A DNA stretch of 64,000 nucleotides from Ascidia mentula (taxonomy: Eukaryota; Chordata; Ascidiacea; Phlebobranchia; Ascidiidae): contig OX387205.1 in NCBI GenBank assembly GCA_947561715.1, positions 8,685,001 through 8,749,000 on the forward strand. The letters are read 5' to 3'. The position numbers were made by a program, and so were the translations under genes. Positions 14,101-26,887 of this stretch are shown here, piece by piece. Each line of letters starts with the position of its first letter. The first letter of the stretch is position 1. The notes beneath the pieces are model-generated. The model was given only the letters and a program-made list of their open reading frames with translations. It was not told the origin of the DNA and searched no databases.

Positions 14101-15389
14101 GTGCTGGTTATAAACTAATTACCTTGCCCAGCGGAAGTCATGAATCTGCAGCCAAAACTGTAAACACGTGGCCAGGTGGTGCAACACATAAAAACGGATT
14201 GGTGTGCCTAATATAACTACGTTGGAAGGCGTTTACGTTGAAAGATCACGTCAGAGTTTAGACTTGCTGTAGTTAGGTGTACTGCCTAGCAATCAGTTAC
14301 TATAAAGAGGAGGCAAACTATGTCTAAGCAAATGCGTATGTGTAGGACTATATTTTTAGTACAAGATTAAATGTAAGCGCGTTTTTGGTGTAAATGCTAT
14401 GAACAAGGGGCGAAAATTGGGGCTAATGTGCTTGTTAACATATTTTCGCTGTAAGCACATCAAAATTAAATACATGACGTAATACCACAATTGGATAATA
14501 CGCCGGGGAATATGCAAGCGACCAACAACTTACAACGTGGGGAGAAGATACATGTATTAGCTTTCGTTCGTGCTGCGCGCAGCGTGTTGCTTGTGTCAGT
14601 ATGTTTGTAACGCAGGCACGTTTTATGCAGACTTAAGCGTAAACAGTTGAATATGAGAAATGGTTGACCGCGCCTATATAGTGGGTGGTTCGTGAATGTC
14701 GTATTGCAAAGACGTGGTTGTCGGTTCCGGAAGTCGTGTTTATGTTATTGGGCAAGGGTTTGATATGCAGTCAAACACTAGCCTGATGGTGCGTTGTTAT
14801 GTATTTTTTGCATGTATTAGCTTGCAGCTATACCGAGATAACAATGTTAACTATACGTCTGAGTAATTAAAAGGTTAATTTATATTGGCGAAGTTGAGGG
14901 ATTTATAAGAAGGATTAGGCAAAGCAAGTTGTATTTAAAAAAAATAATTATATACCTCAAAGCGTAGAACACGAAACGTCACAGATTCTGTAGACACCAT
15001 AAGAGTGTTTGTGACCCGCAGGCCGTTAAATTTCAATACTGAGGAACCATTGATTTGCATGCAAGATATCCGCATGCACGAAAACACGTTTTTTTTCTCC
15101 AAGCACATGCCAAGACGTAGAAAGCCCTGGGATGACGCTTAAGATGATATTAACACTTTCACCGCCTAATCGTACAGGCAAATTTTAAAATCACGCCCCT
15201 CAGGCGTATACTTTGTTTCATTGACCGGTAACTTTAATAATAAAATACTGGCATTATGACGTATAAGACATCGTCTGAAACTCACCCAACCTTTGGGTTA
15301 TTGTTGTTTTGGCCGGTAGTGATACAGATGGGATTACATGTGAGCTGGTCAATGCGTCAGAACCGCTGTTGAAGTGAAAGTTGCTTGAC

Positions 15390-15413
15390 GTCACGGGTAC
15401 ATTTGCCCGTGAC
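15390..15413. repeat. Short perfect hairpin
   Basis: GTCACGGG and CCCGTGAC form 8-base perfect arms around an 8-base loop. It directly abuts the longer inverted repeat that follows. Confidence 0.6.
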
Positions 15414-15414
15414 C

Positions 15415-15496
15415 GGATGGTTCCAAAATCCCGATGGAAACATTTTCCCAGGAAAGCACCCGGGAAAATGTTTCCACCGGGAATTGGAGATCATCC
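15415..15496. repeat. Long inverted repeat with short loop
   Basis: Arms of about 36 bases face each other around a loop of roughly 11 bases. The inner part (GGAAACATTTTCCC against GGGAAAATGTTTCC) is perfect and the outer part is near perfect, from GGATGG at the left end to ATCATCC at the right. It would form a very stable stem in DNA or RNA. It may be a small palindromic element or a structured transcript; neither strand codes for a recognisable protein. Confidence 0.7.
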
Positions 15497-18199
15497 AAAG
15501 CGAAACTTTAAAGCGAGTGCGGTTAGTTAAAATGGATGGATATAGCATGGCATTTGCGGTTTCGCTTATATTTCGTTATTGACGGTTGGGATTTAAAGGC
15601 CTATGAACAAATTAAACCTTTTTTATAAAGTTTTTAATGCGCCGTGACCAGTGCTCGTCCATAATCGATTAAGGCGGCAGACGACAGGTCCACTAGTCTG
15701 CTCTGCATTATGACGTCAAAATATGCCGCGTAGCCGGAAACGCAAGTCACAATGAGATAATTTACTAGTCGCAAACACGATCTGCTTGTAAACGCTGACA
15801 ACCACTGAAAAAAAGTAGTGTTTTGTGGAAAAGTTATACTTTTAACTAAAACTGTGATCAGTTTTAATTTGTTCTTTCGGTAACTTTGATTGCAACGTCA
15901 CTGACCTCTTAGTTTTGTGCCATTTTGAGCGTGAATCAGTTTAACCTGGCGAGGATGTTGACAAACATCCGTCACAGTTCGTGACGCAATCAATCGGTGA
16001 CAGGCGCTCAGTATTGTGGCTAAATCTGACCAATCACCGTTTCACTTCAATGCGAGCCAGGAGTTTTACGATGTTTACTGCAAAACTTAATAACAGCAAA
16101 CAAGTTGAGACGATTTTTTTTTTACTTTACCAAGACTGCCTCGGCTTTGTTGGCATGCGGAAGGGCGCTTAGGGCAATTACCAGAACCCAGTAAACAAAA
16201 TGTAAGTAGTGAACGACGCGGCAGCAATAAGGAAGGAATTCACTTTTGTCCAAGCCAATGTTTCCTGATACTTGCTACTGCGCAGCGGTTGCCATTGGAC
16301 GAATGTCTTTCAAAAATCGCCATATAGGCAAGTTTCGGGCAATTCCAGAGCCCGCGGTCATTCGAACTTCTGAGTTCGTTGCTTCGTCGAATCATTTTCT
16401 GCCATTGTTGGTTCAACAGGTCATAAACAAGAAAGCAGAAACATTGAAGAGGACAGTTAAGCTAAGAAAACTTTAAAAATTTCAAAGTGTAACTACTGTT
16501 GATAAGGTTGGCAAAATATGCTGTAATTCAGTTGTTTGAGGTTTTTTAGTTAGTTTGACCGAAAGAGCGAAAACCTATGGGTAACGACACTTGAATTCCC
16601 ACGCTGACGGACAACGTGGATGCAGCGAAGCGAAAGTGCGATGAATCTGTCAGTTGAAAGCCTGAGGGAAAGTAAACACACGGTTTACGGCCCGTGTTTT
16701 ACACAAACAGCTTCTTTGCGAGCGGAACCAACGTCTTACACAGCGTTCACTTCCTTGTTTGTGAATTTGGATTCAATTGTTGGAGACTGTCGCGTTACTT
16801 ATGAAGCAGAATTGTGGTTTCTCGGAAATTAAAAAACTACAGTATATAGGTTTATGCTAACCTCTGCGTCGTGTTTAAGGTGATATTTCCCGGCAGCAAA
16901 GCGTCATATTTGGCATTTTGGGCCCCAAAGCGGTGCACGTATTAAAAAACATTACTCGCCTGATTGGTAAGATTTAGTTATTGCCGGAACTTCGAAATTT
17001 AGTGATTCATGAAACAAAACTGCTGCCAGAGCAATTATCTGAATGATGGGGGAGGCTTCAAATGTACAAATTTTGCGTCATGCAAACCATTTGGTGAAGG
17101 CGTGGGCGCCGTGATGGTAGAATAGTCAGAAATAGCCCCGACTCGGTAGTGTAGAAAGTTTCAATTGTATCAGTGAAAATGTGATAGTGAGGACACAAGC
17201 TGTGATTGTGTCATTGGTACAGACACAAAAGGGTAGCACTAGCGCGCCTATAGATATTAACTGTTGGGTTGAGGTACCTATTTCAACCGACGATAGAACC
17301 TAAAATTAAGCCTGCTGCGCACAGGGATTAAATTTATATATTACAGAAAATGTGTATCTACCTCCTGCTGCTTACAAAATTGTGTGGAAAGCGGTGGTGA
17401 AATTTTTTTTACTCCAAACCCGTAAACTTATTATCACGCAGTGTTTGTTGGGAGAAGCAGAATAGTTTAATGTTGGAGTGTCTCGACATCGCTAGACAAA
17501 CAAACAAACAGCAGGTAATAGCGTGCGGCCCATGGCGTAGGCAATCGATTATTATCTAATTGAATTCGTACCATTCGCTTGTGCAACAACAGTACGTCAT
17601 AAGGCGACTTCTGCTTGTTTGTAAACTGTGGACAAAATATGGGCGACTGTGTGGGCTAACAAAAGCGGTAGCCTCAGGCAATGTAAGCATGTTCACAGTC
17701 AAGCAGGAGGTGTAGATTACAGGTTTTGGGATGCCCGCGGTGTCAAGCATCGCGGTGGAATGGAAATTTTGTGTGTTGTGGACTTGAAGTTAAAAACAAA
17801 CGATAGTTGGATAACGAAAGTGTGTAAATGTGCGAAACAGAAACACATTGTGCTAACGGAAAGTGAGTCTAAAGATAGTTTGTGGGGTGTAAAAAAGTTG
17901 GATGTGGGATAGTTGTTGGCAGTTTAGGCATTACGCTTTCGACTTGGAACTGCTCAGAAACAATTAGCGTTTGTGAAACCAGGAAATCGTTGTGTGTTGA
18001 TTTTCTTTGCAATTTCTTGGAATAGTTGTTTATTTCAGAAAGACTTTGTTTTCAGTATGCAAAACAATTAAAATGCGTAAATGGTTTGTTTTTCATTGTA
18101 TAATGACTATAGGTGTGATATACAAACGACTAGGTCTGTGCAATTTCTTCCGGACTTAAACGACTGGTAGCCAGGGATGCGATAGCGCAGAACCTTGAA

Positions 18200-21100
18200 A
18201 TGCTAATTGATCTTGACTCAATCAGCGGCAACGATGGTGGACGCTTGGATTTTACCGAAAATTCTCCGACAGTGATGACCAATGGTGTTGCCAGACCCGA
18301 CTACTTGCCGTTGACTAAAAGAAATGCCTTCAGTCCAACGCTTCCTCCCACCCCAGAGATAATCATTCGCGAGCGTTCCTACTGCAGTCTGCCCTCACGC
18401 CGTGCGTCAAGCGGAGATGCGTATGACGTCAGTACGTCGTGCGCAAAGCCGAAACACGTCGGTGACGCACGGACGTCAGGCGGGGACGCAAAACGACCAT
18501 TCTGCTGTTCGTGGTTCGTTTCAAGATGGCTTAAACTACTTGGAAAATCCCCGCAGCGCAACCGCGACGTCACAGACTCCGAAAAAAATCGTGACAAATC
18601 GAACAAATTGCCTGTGGCAACTGTTACCAGGAGGCGAGCGGCGACTGTGCAGCCGCATTCCCTATTTGGCAAGGTCCGTTGTCCAAACGATTCTTTCAAT
18701 GTTGGTTTTGTTAGGACATACAAAGCATGGTTCACAACTTTATTTCTCAGCACCAAAATGGCCATATCTCAATGCATAAATTTTGTTCCTCAAAGTCTCA
18801 AATACGCATTTTGCATTGCAGGAAAACAAGCGAGAGTGGGGAGAGGAACGCCACAATGACGTCATCTACAATGTGCTATTAAAACGAATTCGTCGGGCTC
18901 CATCGCCTTCCCACACGGTGCGACATAACTTCAGTTTTTAGTGTATTTGTGACAAATATTTTACACATTATTTGATTTAAATAATACCTCAATCATAAAA
19001 CAAACACTCGTGGTAACAATGCTTCACCAGCACTTCTTTCAAAAATATTCTCTAATTATCAAACCTCTTTACGAAATTAAATAAACAAAATTTTCACCAG
19101 GCGGCAGACGGATTGTTATGGGAAACCCACAAGGTACGGATTATAAAAGGTGCTACGATGGACCACTTGGTGTCGCAGTTGTGTCAGTCGTTTCTGGAAG
19201 ATTGGGGAGAAAAAAACTTCTTTACGGTTTTCTTCGCTACCTACAGATCGTTCGCAACGCCTGCTGATGTCTTGGAGAAAATCAAATTCCAGTAAGTAAT
19301 ATGAAATTCCACTTATAATATTACATCTTTTGGTTAGGCTGATGAACTGGTTTGATGCAAAGCGAATATATAATAGTTTAACTTATCGAAACACTGTAGC
19401 AACAAACTTTACCTAAGATAAAAAATTATGAAAACACTACAACATTTTGCTAAACGCAAACAAAAAGGACGGTTTTTATACATTGCTATTATAGTTAGCT
19501 TGTATTACACGAAAAAATATTTTGAAATACTGTAATGTGTTTCACTGCTTCAAAGCAGTAAAACACATGCACGAATGTAAGTAAAAAGGGCTCTCACCCC
19601 GAGTGGAAACCAGTTTGAAAAACGAATAAATATTTTTGTCGTATTTGAGGGTGTTTTTTGTTTGTTCACGGAACATGGTGGTGTTTTGCAACAACATGCA
19701 TGAGTCACAGATGATCCAGGCGCTGTTCGTGCCAATCCACTAGCTGCTGTAAAACAACAGGCACCCTTAACGAATGCCGCACATTAGGAAGACCAGTCAA
19801 ACGGTTGCATGCCGAAACTGACTGCCCGACCTTTATACCTGCATGAGCAAACAAAGAACACGAAAGCGCCAGTAACACTTCGCAGTTTAAACGTCTGTAT
19901 CTGCAATTGCATGAATCGTGTTTAGCAAACATTTGCAATGGTGCAAAGTCATCCCATCCATATCTGATTTATGTCTGTAGGATTGGTTTCATGGCCAATG
20001 TTCAAACAAAAGCGTTTTGATGCATCAATGCGTCATTAGTTAATATTTCTCATTTGATCAACCGGTGACGACCATATTTAAATTTTTGTAGCCTTTGCTT
20101 AATGTAAGGTTGCTGTTAGGTGAACTTTTCAAAACAACCCCAGCGGCTAAATACACCCCGGTATTAAACACCAATTCTGTTCGTGGCGAAATGACTCCAT
20201 TTGCACCGTACCAGTCGTGGCAGCACACTCCGTGTCACCGCCAGGTCGAATTTCGAACAATTGTTTCCGGATTACTCAATGTTACGGGAATTTTGGCACA
20301 ATGCGACGCAGCCTCCAATAAATACGCCATAACGACTTGCGCTTTGTGCGGCTTTTTTGATGGCTATCACCAATTCAACAAACTAATTTGAGTTTGTTTC
20401 TCACGTCTAGGTGCGACAAGCTCAAAGGTGACGTCAATGACAGGTCGTTAATTTTAAGGTGGGTGCTGGATTGTATGTCGTTTGAAAGACGTCATGCTAG
20501 ATATTATATTATAACGTTAACATACAAGATCGACTCATTGTAGATTTGTGTCAATAATATTACAAGATTTAATTCCTCATATCTGTGCAATAACACGATA
20601 CAGTGCACACAATTCATATTATACAGTCATTTGTTTTCTGAATATCTTTTCAGTGATCATAACCATGATAACCCTTGCGTAATGTTCTCCCTGTTTAAAC
20701 ATTTGCAGTTCTATTAAACGCGTCCTGCGCACTTGGATTGAGAGGTACTTTGATGAGGACTTCTACGATCCTCCACATTTCCCTTTGCTCAACCGTCTCC
20801 TCCAGCTTGCTCAGGAAGTGTCGGGCGTCAACGGGGATGACGCAACTTGTGACTTCATCGAGTACGTCAAGTCCAAGCTAAAGTCCGCAGAGGTGAAGAA
20901 TCTCCAGGAATCTGCAATAGAAAGTAAGTAACATAAGCTGAAAAAAAACATAATTATACAGGCTTATATGTAATGTGTGGGGTAGTTTATTTACATATTG
21001 TGCACTCCTAACTAAAGTCATACTGGAGTTTTATTCGTATATATATGCTATAGTTTTTTGTACAGATCTTAACTCGCCAAGCCGATTCTCCGATCTTCAC

Positions 21101-24100
21101 ATCGAAACCGAGGACATTCAAGTTGATGCTGAAGTTGCTCTCAACAATGACGCATCAAAAACCCTTCTGGGCAATACCCTGTCACCCCTACACGTCGCCG
21201 AACAACTCACAGTAAAGGACGCTGTAAGTTTAAACCTGTTCCAAGTTATTTTCCTTTAGGTATCGTTGTAAAAGGGCGGTTTTGTGCACTTATTATCAGA
21301 CATTGTGAACATAAGCGTGACGAAACAGAATAAAGACTGCACATTGAACTATACAAATTCCAATACATGATATGAAAACTGCCTTTTGCAGAATTTGTTC
21401 CTTCGTGTCGTCCCACATCATTGCCTCAAGGCCGTGCGCACTTCCAAATTTAAACCTGCGTGTGTGCGAGCCACCATCGACCAGTTCAACCGTGTCGTGT
21501 ATTCGGTACTTGCAACCTGCCTTTGTACGTCACTTAAAACCTCACAGAGGGCGAAGATCATTTGCAAGTGGATTGAAATTGCTCAGGTATATAACACTCT
21601 ATAAAACGTATATTGTTACAACTAACGAAAATTTATCAGTAGGTGTTGGTGCAAAAGCAATCTCATTTAGTCACAGTTTACACTTGCGCATGTTTAAGAA
21701 TAAAAAACATTCACGTTTTCTTGTCTACTGGTACGGTCATATTTTTTTTTTGAAAAAAAACAACGGTTAGATTTTGTTGCGGTTGGTTGATACTTGTATA
21801 TAGTTTTTTGTTTAAAAATTTGACTCAAAATATTACATTTTTATTTGCAGCAATGTCGCGAGTTGAAAAACTTTTCGTCACTAAGGGCGGTCGTATCCGG
21901 GTTAACTACCCACGCCATTCACCGACTGAAGAAAACTTGGCAGCAAATTCCACATTCCTACACTGACTTGCTTCAGGAGCTTTCTGAAATCAACATGAAG
22001 GACATCATCATGAAGGTAGAAAATATGAGGATAAGTCGATTTCAATGATTGTGAGCAATTTAACGTGAGCAAAATGTTACGAGTCAACAAATGGTTGCAT
22101 TTTTGATAAGTTACGGTGCAAAATAAAAGCAATAACAGTATCAGCGATCGGAAAATTTGAATGTATTTTCGCAGTGCTTCTTTTATTTTGGAATAAAACC
22201 ATTCCCAGAACATGATATTATCAAGTGCACAACACAAAACTATAAAATGCAATCATCGGCTGGCAATACTATGAACACTTGATGCTTGCAAGGTACTTTC
22301 AAGCCAAAGAGAAACAAAAATATTCGTTATTTCCGCAGGTGGGAACCGCCAAGGTGAACACAGAAACGAGTTCAATCAGCAAGGTGCGCAAGGACGCCAC
22401 CTTCCGGAGAAATCGCGCTATTCATTCAGGCATCATGCACGGCACTGTCCCCTACCTTGGCTCGTTTCTTACCGATCTAACTTACCTCCACACTGCCAAA
22501 TCCGATTATGTTGAGGTAAGCCTTTATAATGTTCGCAAGTGAATTGCTTAATTTAATAAACAATGATTCAAGTTTGAAAATAATCCAGTATGGGACCCAT
22601 GTTTGTGAAAATGCATTTTCAGTTCACAAATTTAAGACCATATTCGCATCAATATGAGTAATTTTGTTGTTGGTGACGTAAAGTGCGTGTGGTGAATTGC
22701 TTGTAATATATGACTAAATTTACCCATAGTTGTCTGATTGAGAATAACTGCAAACGGCTTTGGTAACTTTGAACAGGACTGTTTGGACCGTACAGATGGC
22801 TCGCAAAATGCTTCGACTTAACTCAGAGTTTTTTATGCAGAAGGGTATGATCAACTTTGACAAATGTCGCAAGGAGTTCGAACAACTTGCCCAGCTGCAG
22901 TTGTGGCAAGCCTCGTGCAAAGGATATCAACACCTCGAACCTGATCACAAGTTCAACGAATGGTTTGCTTCAATAACCGCACCAAATGATGAACAAGCGT
23001 AAGTTTTATGTTAATAAATATAACTACAGCATTCATCTGGTAAAAATAGTAATTGTATAACTTATTAAATATTAACTTTGAGACGACTGAAATCTTTCTG
23101 CTGCTAAATGTATACATTTGTAAAAATATGACCTTGTGACCAAGATTTATATATTTGTCTTTACAGCAATAAACTCTCTGAACAAATTGAACCCCCTGCC
23201 CCTGCCCCTACCGGTCCAATGTCTCCAAGTCAAACGGCGACACCCATCAAACGAACAATCTCCGAGTAAGCTGACTATAGCAACAGCATAAAGCAATATT
23301 ATCAAACACAAATAAACGTGCACAACATATAAAGAAAAAACACAACAAAAAAGAACTGAACACAAAAACTCTTTTTTACCAAACTGTCTGCACTTTACAG
23401 AATGTTCGCTATACATACTGGAATCGTTGATCCAGTTCTCAGCAACCAAACAACTTCCAACCATGCACGTAACACGAGCGATGATAGTAGGTAAGGTTCA
23501 AAACAGTGCATGGTGTTTATTTTTAAAGTAAGCACATTGTTTAACGTCAAACGTTTATTTTAAAGTTCGCTCAACAGCACGAAGTCGAACGGTCACGTGA
23601 CTACCCTTGACTCACAGTCGGATGAGGTGAGATTCGAGTTTACGCTAAAAAAAATTGTATTTCTATGTAAGATTTTATCCCGAAACAAACTTATGTCGTA
23701 CGCTTTTTTCTAGGAACGCACCATTAGTGTTGTTGTGGTGAGAAAACACGTGGAAACAGGAGACGGGGACAATTCTGTACAATGGAATGAGATTAAGGTG
23801 GGACATTTTTTAATTTTTTGAAAACATAATGTTTTTACAAATATTTGACCTTGTGTGTTGGATTGTTATAGTTGAGTTCAAACGACCGAACCGCTGCTGT
23901 CATCCGAAAAGCACTGTCAGTTTTCGAAGTGGATGAGCAGTTGGTGTCAAGCTTCGCTTTGGTCCAGCTGCTACCCGATGAGAAAGGTAAAATGTAACAC
24001 TTTTGTCACTTAACCTGTGGCTTTGTTTTCCGTCACATTTTCTAGCCTGCTTTTGTATTTCAGAACTCCATATTCCGGATTCTTCGAATGTGTTTTATGC

Positions 24101-25768
24101 GATGAACAGTTCCCTGAAAGAATATCACTTTGCCTTACTCGAGGATGGAGGAGAAATACAGTCACACGTGTAAGTTGAATGTCCTGAATCGCGTTTTATA
24201 GTGAAACACATTAAGTACGACCACAATACGCACTGTTGGTGCTGCTGTGTCAGAGATTTTTTAACATGTAATCCAGGACAAGTGAATCTGCAAAAGGTTT
24301 CCTGCAAAAATTTCGCATTTCAACGTAATCTGTCCCACTGACTTTAAAGCTTATCATGTACATTTCCTCTATAGGCGCCCGGCAAGTCTCCAATCTTCGC
24401 CTAAATCAAGCCATACGCCCAAAGTTAAAAAGCACCGCAAAACGCACAGCACTTCTGGCGCCACGCAAACACCCATGCGCAATCTCTACCGCCACCTGGC
24501 GATGGGCAGCATGTCGATCGCGACCGGGTCCTATTCACCAACCCAAGAGAGCCAGACTGAGCCCTCAACGCCTTCGCCTCCCTCTGCTAGAGATACGAGT
24601 CGCCGGTCGTCTGGTAGCAGAAGGGACGCGATTACGACGCTGGATGACAGCATGATTGCCATAGCAATCCATACATTGGAAGGAAGTGATGAGGAGGGCG
24701 AGGAGTCCTGGAGACAGCGAATGTGGAAGAAAATGAACAAACATAGACGGCAAAATTCTGACACATGTGAGTGCTGTGGAGTTCTTGTGATACCAATAGG
24801 AATATGTTTAATCGTTCTAGAAGAACAGACTAATTGCAATGAAAGCAACAGCAACTCAATACGACTGTTTATTAGAGTATTTAACTGTTCTATAAACAAT
24901 AATGTATAAAACTGTCATGTGTATCTTATTTATGAACACAGCAATGGACCGCATGTTGGACGCTGAAGGAATTCGTCCTCGATCAAGTCGTCTCGTCCAC
25001 GAGCGCCCGAGCAAATCCGTTGTCCTCCCAATACACGTAGACCAGCCCAGAGTTGCCAGATCTGAATCCACATCCAGCTACAGCCACGATTCCATGTCCG
25101 ATGACAGCGAGAGAATAGATAACGACCAGGAATCGGTCTATGCCAATGGACGCGGACTTACCTGGCCTAGGAACCGTGTAGGGTCAACCCCAATTAGCGA
25201 GAGCAATTTCAAACGACGCTCCGCAATACGGAAACATCATAGCGACCATCGACCATCACCTGGTTTCTACCGCCAGATGACAGAAGAAGAAGTGCAGGAA
25301 GACACAGCCAGGCGTGACGCTGAGCTAGCCTCATCATCCTCGCACAAGAGCAGACACAAGCGCAGCGAGTCACGTTCCAAGTTCTACGTCACTGTGGACG
25401 GCGAGGAACGTTGCGGGGGTATGTCGAAACAATCCAGCTCAAGCTCGATGGAACCGATTCGGGAGGTTGGAAGTCCTCCTTTGTCGCCACGGAAGAACCC
25501 TTATCATCGCTCCAGCAGTGATCCCTGCATCCTGGACTACTCAACTTTACCGGATGAGGTTTTCGGTTCTCCAGCTCGATCTCGACGGGAACAGAATCCC
25601 CGCATAACCGTCGAATGCCCGTCACCTTGCAAAACCGCTTTCCATACTGGAAGCTGGGAAGACGTCACTATCAATGATTATGTCACTGATACTTCGCTCG
25701 AGGTGAAGTTGGAGTCAGCGTCGCGGTCGCGGTCTTCATCGGCTGAGAGCGAGACAACGCGTCTCTGA
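18200..25768 (+). CDS. Ral guanine-nucleotide exchange factor (RalGDS/RGL family)
   Basis: Activates Ral GTPases downstream of Ras in the cytoplasm and at membranes. Eighteen exons join in phase: 18200-18673, 18822-18917, 19101-19291, 20411-20458, 20709-20923, 21066-21223, 21392-21586, 21851-22015, 22339-22515, 22841-22998, 23167-23265, 23401-23490, 23566-23626, 23714-23797, about 23872-23986, 24064-24169, 24375-24766 and 24942-25768; about 1216 residues. Order: a basic Ser-rich start; WGEE...VLLKRI as in RGL1; RasGEF N-terminal domain (about 191-345); CDC25 catalytic domain (about 385-645) with VVPHHC, NFSSLRAVVSGL and GTVPYLGSFLTDL; Ras-association domain (about 711-808) with VIRKAL and NVFYAMNS. 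A tail of some 400 residues, rich in Ser and Arg, follows and ends TTRL. Exon 10 is placed at 22841 because YVE then reads into KGMINFDK as in relatives. The RalGDS/RGL1/RGL2 choice is not resolved. Confidence 0.93.
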
Positions 25769-26362
25769 GATAAGAAAAGAACTGCAGTATGTTACAAAAA
25801 AACACTAATAATTAATTGACAGTAATTGTCGTGTTTGGAAATTACCATATCATGAAAAACACTGACATTAGCTGTCGGTAAGACCGCGTATACGAGAGTT
25901 GTTTATCTTGTGCCAAACGTCCCTCTTTGTATTTCAAGAGATTGTCACATTTTAGGTGTGAGCTGTTGCCTGGTAAAAAATAATTGAGCGCATTCGATTG
26001 TAAGTTAGTTCCTTGCAAATGTTCCAAATGAGACACCGCACTGCCCGATGTACGAAAGTCGACCTCGTAAAACGATTAGCCTGAAAGTAAATATCTCTTG
26101 CTATAGGACAAGGTCATGTCATCTGTTTGTTACGACAGCATGTAGGTAATACTGCATTTTCTTTTCGTGTGACTTTTTTCGCTATTTTTGTTGCAAGAAA
26201 CCGCTGTGTATGTGCGTTGTATTATGTTGTGTGCACTTTTTCCTTGATTCTTTGTTACTGCGCTATAGAAGTACACCCTCGTTGCCTTGAGAACACCCTT
26301 GACGTGCAATAAACCCTCACCATTGTCATGAACCGTTGTACTGCGTCAGGTTCGCTATAGAG
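25769..26362. other. 3' untranslated region of the RalGEF
   Basis: Follows the TGA at 25766-25768. It is AT-rich with no further exon and reaches the AATAAA at 26308. The DNA beyond is intergenic between two convergent genes. Confidence 0.55.
26308..26313 (+). terminator. Polyadenylation signal AATAAA (RalGEF gene)
   Basis: A perfect AATAAA about 540 bases after the stop codon, followed by mixed GT-containing sequence. It is the first canonical signal on this strand after the gene. Confidence 0.55.
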
Positions 26363-26520
26363 CAGTGGTTTATAACCGGGTGCCACTTTTAACTTTCAGG
26401 GATGTCGTGATTTTTTTTAAATTAACCCTGGAAATTTTTTACCATACGGTTCACCGGAAATATTAAATAGAGGGCATAAATTTTTGAGTGTGTTACGCCA
26501 CCACCGGGCCACGGACGTCC
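26363..26520 (+). mobile_element. Decayed hAT-like end fragment
   Basis: Starts CAGTGGTTTATAACCGGGTGCC, close to the CAGTGGTTC(C/T)(C/T)AAC ends of the two better hAT elements in this window. No matching opposite end or target duplication was found, so it is at most a truncated relic. The right boundary is a guess. Confidence 0.3.
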
Positions 26521-26790
26521 GTACAAAGAATTTATTGGACATAATTTGATGGTGATACACGCTTCACATGCACTCCGGTACGACACGTTGCGCACTTATT
26601 CGACCATTCGTGTTGTAGAAAGCTGCAGCGTACACGCTGTTTAGATTCGTCATTAAACCAGGCTGTATATATCTGCTATGCCTTGAAGGCCGGTGGGGAA
26701 AAATACAACCCACCTTGAACAGGTCGGTAATATTAAAAAGGCGGTCTTCCACCACAAATCAACGAGCAACAACTTAAAAATAAAAGCTTC

Positions 26791-26796
26791 TTTATT
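26791..26796 (-). terminator. Polyadenylation signal (DYNC2I2 gene)
   Basis: TTTATT on the plus strand reads AATAAA on the minus strand, about 95 bases after the DYNC2I2 stop codon, a typical distance. Confidence 0.6.
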
Positions 26797-26887
26797 ACTA
26801 TTTCGTAAAGTAGCCAATAAACTATAGCACAGTATTGCAAATAAATTTTGCACAGTGAAATACGAAGGGAAAATTTTCGCCACGTCT

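Larger units (their letters stand above)
11176..18199. other. Gene-poor intergenic or 5' intronic DNA
   Basis: About 7 kb without a convincing exon. It contains a 14-base direct repeat (CTCTGTAGTAGGCC at 12708 and 12726), the hairpin cluster at 15.4 kb, and scattered TGACGTCA-like palindromes. The open frame at 12065-12295 ends near a GTAAG site but has no recognisable protein. The region could hold enhancers or alternative promoters of the RalGEF gene; nothing specific can be shown. Confidence 0.4.

Noticed and set aside
18379..18765. 128-codon minus-strand open frame
   Set aside because: Shadow of RalGEF exon 1, whose own frame splices in phase to conserved exons.
22760..22840. Upstream extension of RalGEF exon 10 (a frame beginning with ATG before AARKM-like residues)
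   Set aside because: It would insert 17 or more residues into a tightly conserved part of the catalytic domain; the acceptor at 22840 gives the expected YVE-KGMINFDK junction in phase.
24531..24899. 122-codon minus-strand open frame
   Set aside because: Antisense to RalGEF exon 17 and its intron; composition mirrors the Ser/Arg-rich coding strand.
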